Assembly: GCA_937902285.1 (NCBI GenBank)
Contig: CALGTB010000019.1
Span: forward strand, 1 to 19,207
Length of the DNA: 19,207 nt
Reading direction: 5' to 3'
From: an uncultured Actinomycetes bacterium
GTDB lineage: Bacteria; Actinomycetota; Actinomycetes; S36-B12
Part shown: one piece after another, positions 15,337-19,207 of the stretch
Position numbering within the stretch: the stretch's first letter is position 1
Layout of the letters: each line of letters begins with the position of its first letter
Translations under genes and position numbers: made by a program
Notes under the pieces: model-generated
The model's database searches: none
Seen by the model: only the letters and a program-made list of their open reading frames with translations
What the model was told of the DNA's origin: nothing

Positions 15337-16986
15337 ATGACCGCACGCGTGTTCCCCGCTCACCCGGAGTTCGCCGACGACTCCGAGCGCATCGTGTGGG
15401 AGGCGTTGAAGGCGCAGCTGCGTCCGCAGGACGTCCTCCTGCACGGCCTGCGCTTCACTGACGTCGAGTACGGCGAGGTGGAGATCGACATCCTCGTGCT
15501 CATGCCGGAGAGCGGCGCCGCCGTCATCGAGGTCAAGGGCGGCCACGTCACGTACTCGGACGGCCACTGGCAGCAGTCGGACGCGACCGGCAGCCGGCCG
15601 ATCGACCCGATCGGGCAGGCGCGGCGCGGCGTCTACTCCCTCCAGCGCTTCCTGGAGCACAGCCCCACGTGGTCGCGGGGCCGGGTGCGGGCGGCGTGGC
15701 TGCTGGCGCTCCCTTACGCCACCGTCGACGCGGCCATGGGCCCGGAGGCGCGGCGCGACCTCATCATCGGCAGCGCCGACCTCGACGACGCGGCGCTCAT
15801 GGCGTACACCCGGCTGTGGGATCCCGCCCTGCAGGGCGCCATGCCGGCCGAGGGCTGGGTGGAGTCGGCACTGGAGGCGCTCATGGGCGCCGTCGACGGG
15901 CCGGCGGACATCGCCGGCCGCACCGCCGCCCGCCTGCGGCACGTCGACCAGCTGACGCGCGAGCAGGCGGCCATCCTCGATGTGCTCCGCCAGAACCCCC
16001 GCATCGAGGTCGCCGGCTCCGCAGGCACCGGAAAGACCTGGCTCGCGATCGAGCAGGCCCGGCGATGGGCGGAGGCGGGGGAGCGCGTGTGCTTCGTCGC
16101 CTACGGCCGCGGCGTGGCGGAGATGGTCCAGCAGGCGATGGCCGACCTGCCGGCGAAGAGCCGCCCCGCCTTCATCGGCACGTTCCATGAGCTCGGCCAC
16201 CGGTGGGGAGCCCAGGACGGCATCGACGATGTCGCGGACTTCTGGGACGTGCGAGCGCCCGCGCAGATGCTGGCCGCCGCGGAGCGACTCGCCCCCGATG
16301 AGCGCTACACCGCCTTCGTCGTCGACGAGGCCCAGGACTTCGCCGACTCCTGGTGGCCGGCGCTCCTCGCGGCGTCGGCGACCGATGACATGCGGGTGGC
16401 GGTGTTCCGCGATGACGAGCAGGTGGTGTTCAACGGACGCCGGGGTCGGCCCGACCTCGCGCTCGTGCCCGTCGTGCTGGAGCAGAACCTGCGCAACGCC
16501 CAGCAGATCGTCGACACCTTCCGTCCGCTCATCTCGGCCCGGGTCGAGGCGAAGGGGGGCGTGGGCTACCCCGTCGAGTACGTCGACTGCGGGGCCGACC
16601 TCGTCATCTCGGCTGCGGACGACGTCGTCGCCCGCCTGGTGGAGGAGCGGGGGTGGCTGCCCGAGCACGTCGCGCTGCTCACCACGGCGCACCGGCATCC
16701 GGTGCAGCTGGAGCAGAGCGACGACAAGGCGGGCTACTGGGCGGACCTGTGGGCCGCGCACGACGTGTTCTACGGAACGGTCGCGGGGTTCAAGGGCCTC
16801 GAGCGACCCGTGGTCGTCCTCGCGGTCGACGGGTTCCACGACGGGGTGGACCCGCGCAGCGTGATGTATGCCGGCATGAGCCGGGCCCGCGACCTTCTCA
16901 TCGTCGTCGGGCCCTCGGCCCTGCTGCGACCGGCCGTCGGCGAGCGCATCATGCGGCGACTGCAACGCAGCCGACCGCAGCGATAG
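15337..16986 (+). CDS. NERD nuclease domain / UvrD-like helicase fusion protein
   Basis: This 549-aa protein joins a nuclease-related domain to a compact superfamily 1 helicase. Seen: NERD features SERIVWEAL (residues 16-24), the EVEIDILVL strand with Asp51 (48-56) and IEVKGGH with Glu65 and Lys67 (64-70), a PD-(D/E)xK-like site. The helicase has a Q motif LTREQ (206-210), Walker A GSAGTGKT (227-234), motif II VVDEAQDF (328-335), motif III-like FRDDEQVVF (357-365), LEQNLRN (381-387), a motif V region VAGFKGLERPVVVL (482-495) and motif VI YAGMSRARD (511-519). It is shorter than UvrD (about 700 aa), with little room for a 2B domain. The ATG at 15337 is 4 nt after the VOC stop; an upstream open frame reads through the VOC gene out of frame and is rejected. 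Function is DNA or RNA processing; repair and phage defence are both possible. Confidence 0.88.
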   Translation: MTARVFPAHPEFADDSERIVWEALKAQLRPQDVLLHGLRFTDVEYGEVEIDILVLMPESGAAVIEVKGGHVTYSDGHWQQSDATGSRPIDPIGQARRGVYSLQRFLEHSPTWSRGRVRAAWLLALPYATVDAAMGPEARRDLIIGSADLDDAALMAYTRLWDPALQGAMPAEGWVESALEALMGAVDGPADIAGRTAARLRHVDQLTREQAAILDVLRQNPRIEVAGSAGTGKTWLAIEQARRWAEAGERVCFVAYGRGVAEMVQQAMADLPAKSRPAFIGTFHELGHRWGAQDGIDDVADFWDVRAPAQMLAAAERLAPDERYTAFVVDEAQDFADSWWPALLAASATDDMRVAVFRDDEQVVFNGRRGRPDLALVPVVLEQNLRNAQQIVDTFRPLISARVEAKGGVGYPVEYVDCGADLVISAADDVVARLVEERGWLPEHVALLTTAHRHPVQLEQSDDKAGYWADLWAAHDVFYGTVAGFKGLERPVVVLAVDGFHDGVDPRSVMYAGMSRARDLLIVVGPSALLRPAVGERIMRRLQRSRPQR

Positions 16987-16994
16987 CCCTCCGA

Positions 16995-17022
16995 CGGCCG
17001 GGACACTCCCCAGCACCGGCCG
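16995..17022. terminator. Candidate stem-loop between convergent genes
   Basis: CGGCCGG (16995-17001) and CCGGCCG (17016-17022) form a 7-bp stem with a 14-nt loop in the 46-bp gap between the converging NERD-helicase and VWA genes. There is no T-run on either side. It could end transcription in both directions, but the evidence is position and pairing only. Confidence 0.35.
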
Positions 17023-17032
17023 GCGGCGCTCC

Positions 17033-18370
17033 CTAGTAGTCGCGCTTGTTGCGGGCGCGCGTGCGGCGACTGGCATCGTTGCGGCCGCTCGCGTTCATCG
17101 ACACGTCCTCGATGAAGCTCTTGCTGGCCATCTGCACCGGCTGCTCCGTGGCCGCCCGTGCAAGCCGGTCGACCATCTCCCGCTCCTCGGCCAGGCGCTC
17201 GCGCAGCGCCTCGGCGCCGGGCGTGTCGTCGCTGATCTCCAGCATCGCGCTGCGCATCCGCTCCGCCTGCTGGTTCATCAGCCGTGCCGCCTTGTCGACA
17301 TCGCCGAGGCCGAGGGCGTCGGTCGCCTCGCGCTTGGCCACCGTGGCCTCCGCGAGGAGCCTGGCGGTGGTCACGGTGGGGTCGGGGATGCGGCGACCCG
17401 CCTCGTCGCCGGGCACCACGTTGACCGCCATCGGCCACACGATCGACTCGGCCGTGAGGCTCGGCAGGGACACGTAGTCGATCGTGAAGTCGGCCAGGTG
17501 GTGCAGCCCCAGGGCCGCGATCCCCGGCACGTCGAAGTGGACCAGCAGCTCCCGCGTCTCGCCGGCGAACAGGTCGCCCAGCGGGATCACGATGCTCTGA
17601 CGGCCGTCCGGTGCCGTCTCGACCCATCGCGGCAGGGTGTGCAGCGTCCCGATGCCCGGCAGCAGTGCCGGATCGGTGGGACGGATGCGCACGAAGGCAT
17701 TGGCGATCGACTTGTTCAGGATGTCGCCTGCCTCCTCGCTGACGATGGAGATCGCGTCGTCGGGGGTGGCGGCGAATCGATGGCTTCCGCTGCCCTGGGT
17801 CGCCAGCTCCTGGAGCAAGAGCTCGTCGTAGCCGCCGCCGATGCCGATGGTGGTCGTGCTGATCCGGTCCTGGCGCGCCTTGGCCGCGAGCTTGCCCAGC
17901 CTCGCGGGGTCGACGACTCCGGCGTTGGCGTGCCCGTCGGAGAGCAGCAGCAGGGTCGCGCCCGTGGACGCGAGGCACCGGCGCGCCTCGGACAGCCCGA
18001 GCAGGTAGCCGCCGGACAGGTCGGTGGTGCCGCCCGGCTCGATGCCGCGGATGAGCGCGTGCACCGTAGCCGCGTCGTGGTCGGCCATCACCATCGTGGG
18101 AACGGCGATGACCGCCGAGCTGTCGAAAACCACGACCCCGAACGAGTCCTGCGGCCGGATGCGGTCGACGATGGCATGCAGGCTCTGGCGGACCGCGTCG
18201 AGTGGCGCACCGTGCATCGACCCGGAGCGATCCACCACCGCGACCAGCGTCTCGCCGGGACGGTCCGTGACGGCCTCCGGGATCGGTGCCTCGAAGGTGA
18301 GGAGGCAGGTCACCTCGTCGTCGCGCTGCAGGGCCAGGAGGTCGATGTCGAGCTGGGCGTTGAGCTTCAT
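17033..18370 (-). CDS. VWA domain-containing protein
   Basis: This 445-aa cytoplasmic protein carries a von Willebrand factor A domain that binds a metal ion and usually a protein partner. Seen: an N-terminal beta-rich segment (1-40), then a VWA domain (about 42-215) with a complete MIDAS site: DRSGS (47-51), Thr116 in GGTTDLSGG and Asp145 in LLSDGHA. A beta-rich region (about 225-330) follows, then a helical, coiled-coil-like part (about 340-415), and a very basic tail ending in RRTRARNKRDY. No signal peptide or membrane segment is present. Two ATGs lie 6 nt apart; I chose 18370 because AAGGGA abuts the first ATG (18376) but is 6 nt from the second. It is divergent from the NrtR-type regulator and has a 22-bp operator-like repeat upstream. 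Its biological role is unknown. Confidence 0.87.
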   Translation of the reverse strand: MKLNAQLDIDLLALQRDDEVTCLLTFEAPIPEAVTDRPGETLVAVVDRSGSMHGAPLDAVRQSLHAIVDRIRPQDSFGVVVFDSSAVIAVPTMVMADHDAATVHALIRGIEPGGTTDLSGGYLLGLSEARRCLASTGATLLLLSDGHANAGVVDPARLGKLAAKARQDRISTTTIGIGGGYDELLLQELATQGSGSHRFAATPDDAISIVSEEAGDILNKSIANAFVRIRPTDPALLPGIGTLHTLPRWVETAPDGRQSIVIPLGDLFAGETRELLVHFDVPGIAALGLHHLADFTIDYVSLPSLTAESIVWPMAVNVVPGDEAGRRIPDPTVTTARLLAEATVAKREATDALGLGDVDKAARLMNQQAERMRSAMLEISDDTPGAEALRERLAEEREMVDRLARAATEQPVQMASKSFIEDVSMNASGRNDASRRTRARNKRDY

Positions 18371-18376
18371 GGGCAT

Positions 18377-18382
18377 TCCCTT
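18377..18382 (-). promoter_or_regulatory. Ribosome-binding site deciding the VWA gene start
   Basis: AAGGGA on the minus strand touches the ATG at 18376 directly, leaving no spacer, but is 6 nt from the in-frame ATG at 18370. Normal spacing therefore favours 18370. Confidence 0.6.
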
Positions 18383-18415
18383 CGGTGGTGGTCCGACGGC
18401 GAACCACGCCGAGGC

Positions 18416-18437
18416 GTTTTCGCGTCTGTGAGAAAAA
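18416..18437. promoter_or_regulatory. Candidate NrtR operator, VWA-proximal copy
   Basis: TTTTCGC (18417-18423) pairs with GAGAAAA (18430-18436) around the six bases GTCTGT, six of seven positions complementary. The stretch from GCGTT through GTG shares its length, spacing and almost all bases with the copy at 18480-18501. It lies 46 bp ahead of the VWA start, where a repressor would block transcription. Confidence 0.6.
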
Positions 18438-18479
18438 GGTAGCCCGGGGGTCTGACATCGCCCTGCGCCGAGCGTCGGC

Positions 18480-18501
18480 GTTATCGCGTCCGTGCGTTAA
18501 C
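18480..18501. promoter_or_regulatory. Candidate NrtR operator, regulator-proximal copy
   Basis: GTTATCGC (18480-18487) and GCGTTAAC (18494-18501) are inverted copies at seven of eight positions around the six bases GTCCGT. It ends 8 nt before the ATG of the NrtR-type gene, so it would overlap the promoter or start of its transcript, consistent with autoregulation. It resembles the copy at 18416-18437 in geometry and core sequence, 64 bp away. Confidence 0.65.
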
Positions 18502-18509
18502 GTGACGGC

Positions 18510-19205
18510 ATGGCCCGCTCCCCCCGACCATCAGACATCGGCGCATTCCCTCGGCCCAGCGTCGCGGTCGACGTGGCCGTGGTCACCGTTCAGCCCGATG
18601 GGCAGCTCGCGGTCCTCGTGCTGAGGCGCACCGGTGACCGCGCCGGCCAGTGGGCACTGCCCGGCAGGTTCGTTCGCGACCGCGAGCGCCTGGCCGACTC
18701 CGTCGCCATCGCACTGGCCGAGAAGTGCGGACTCCCGGCCGCCGCACTCGCCGGGGCCACGCCGAGGCAGCTGCATGTGTTCGACGACCCTGCGCGCGAC
18801 GACCGTGGCTGGGTGATGTCCGTGGCCCACCTGCTCGGGCTCCCCTACGAGCGGCTCTCGGCCCACGTGGCCGAGCGCGCCGACCTCGCCCTGGCCCCGG
18901 TGCGCGAGCGACGGCTGCAGCTGCCCGGACGCCAGAGGAACCTCCCCTACGGCCAGGGAGCCATCGTCGAGTACGCCGTCGACGAGCTGCGGCGGCGCTA
19001 CCTCGAGGAGCCCGATCCCGAGGGCCTGCTCGGCGCAGACGAGTTCAGCCTCGCCGAGCTGCGCGACCTGCACGCCACCGTGCTCGACGAGCCGTGGCAG
19101 ATCGACACGTTCCGCCGCAACATGCTCCCCGCCCTCACGTCGACCGACACCGTGCGCTCGGGCACCCCGGGCCGGCCAGCAGCCCTCTACCGCCGCTCGC
19201 GCTGA
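18510..19205 (+). CDS. nrtR: NrtR-type transcriptional regulator (degenerate Nudix plus winged helix)
   Basis: This 231-aa protein has the layout of NrtR, a Nudix-related regulator that in studied bacteria controls NAD metabolism and responds to ADP-ribose-like ligands. Seen: a Nudix fold (about 17-150) with VDVAVVTVQPDGQLAVLVLR and QWALPGRFV. A C-terminal winged helix (about 172-230) contains FSLAELRDLHATVLDEPWQI, DTFRRNML and GRPAALYRRS, all typical of NrtR. The Nudix box is ruined: the REXXEE stretch reads IALAEK (67-72) and the GG before it reads GR (52-53), so hydrolysis is not expected. The ATG at 18510 directly follows a candidate operator; no Shine-Dalgarno is visible, so a leaderless or near-leaderless mRNA is possible. 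No NAD-synthesis gene is nearby in the window. The symbol names the family; the true effector is unproven. Confidence 0.87.
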   Translation: MARSPRPSDIGAFPRPSVAVDVAVVTVQPDGQLAVLVLRRTGDRAGQWALPGRFVRDRERLADSVAIALAEKCGLPAAALAGATPRQLHVFDDPARDDRGWVMSVAHLLGLPYERLSAHVAERADLALAPVRERRLQLPGRQRNLPYGQGAIVEYAVDELRRRYLEEPDPEGLLGADEFSLAELRDLHATVLDEPWQIDTFRRNMLPALTSTDTVRSGTPGRPAALYRRSR

Positions 19206-19207
19206 CG

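Noticed and set aside
15337..18370. A phage-defence island formed by the NERD-helicase and VWA genes
   Set aside because: The genes converge, each has a separate neighbour, and no integrase, transposase, toxin or other defence gene was seen. The individual genes are kept as findings without the island claim.

Overview
The window is very GC-rich, with dense short-spaced genes, GTG starts and several 4-nt stop/start overlaps. The order eno - ftsB/divIC - DUF501 - ppx is a conserved high-GC actinobacterial block (the same order occurs in mycobacteria). The host is therefore an actinomycete. A Nocardioides/Aeromicrobium-like member of the Propionibacteriales is my guess, but the sequence alone does not settle the genus. 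No tRNA, rRNA, CRISPR, IS element, integrase or phage gene was seen.

Region 1 (7-10440) is a sugar uptake and hydrolysis locus. On the minus strand, a lipoprotein sugar-binding protein, two permeases of the alpha-glucoside AglE/F/G type, a GH1 beta-glucosidase, a dienelactone-hydrolase-family protein and a family-5 (UDGb) uracil-DNA glycosylase form a tight six-gene run. It is read from a promoter near 6460. Across a 309-bp divergent gap, an MsiK/UgpC-type ATPase is read on the plus strand. The gap holds a 25-bp perfect palindrome typical of LacI-family operators, overlapping the probable -35 of the binding-protein promoter. A LacI-family repressor and a GH13 alpha-glucosidase follow on the minus strand. 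The alpha-glucosidase and the ATPase meet tail to tail with no base between their stop codons. The working model is that the repressor senses an imported glucoside, controls the transporter through the palindrome, and that GH13 and GH1 cleave alpha- and beta-linked products in the cytoplasm.

Region 2 (10441-14906, minus strand) is housekeeping: an MFS transporter, enolase, the FtsB/DivIC division protein, a DUF501 protein and a Ppx/GppA phosphatase. The last three genes overlap one another.

Region 3 (14949-16986, plus strand) holds a small VOC/glyoxalase-fold protein followed 4 bp later by a NERD-nuclease/UvrD-like helicase fusion.

Region 4 (17033-19205) is a divergent pair: a VWA-domain protein (minus) and an NrtR-type regulator (plus) made of a degenerate Nudix domain and a C-terminal winged helix. 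Their 139-bp gap carries two sequence-related 22-bp inverted repeats with identical geometry, one on each gene's side. They look like NrtR operators. If so, the VWA protein is a regulon member outside the usual NAD-metabolism targets of NrtR, and this is the most interesting signal in the window.
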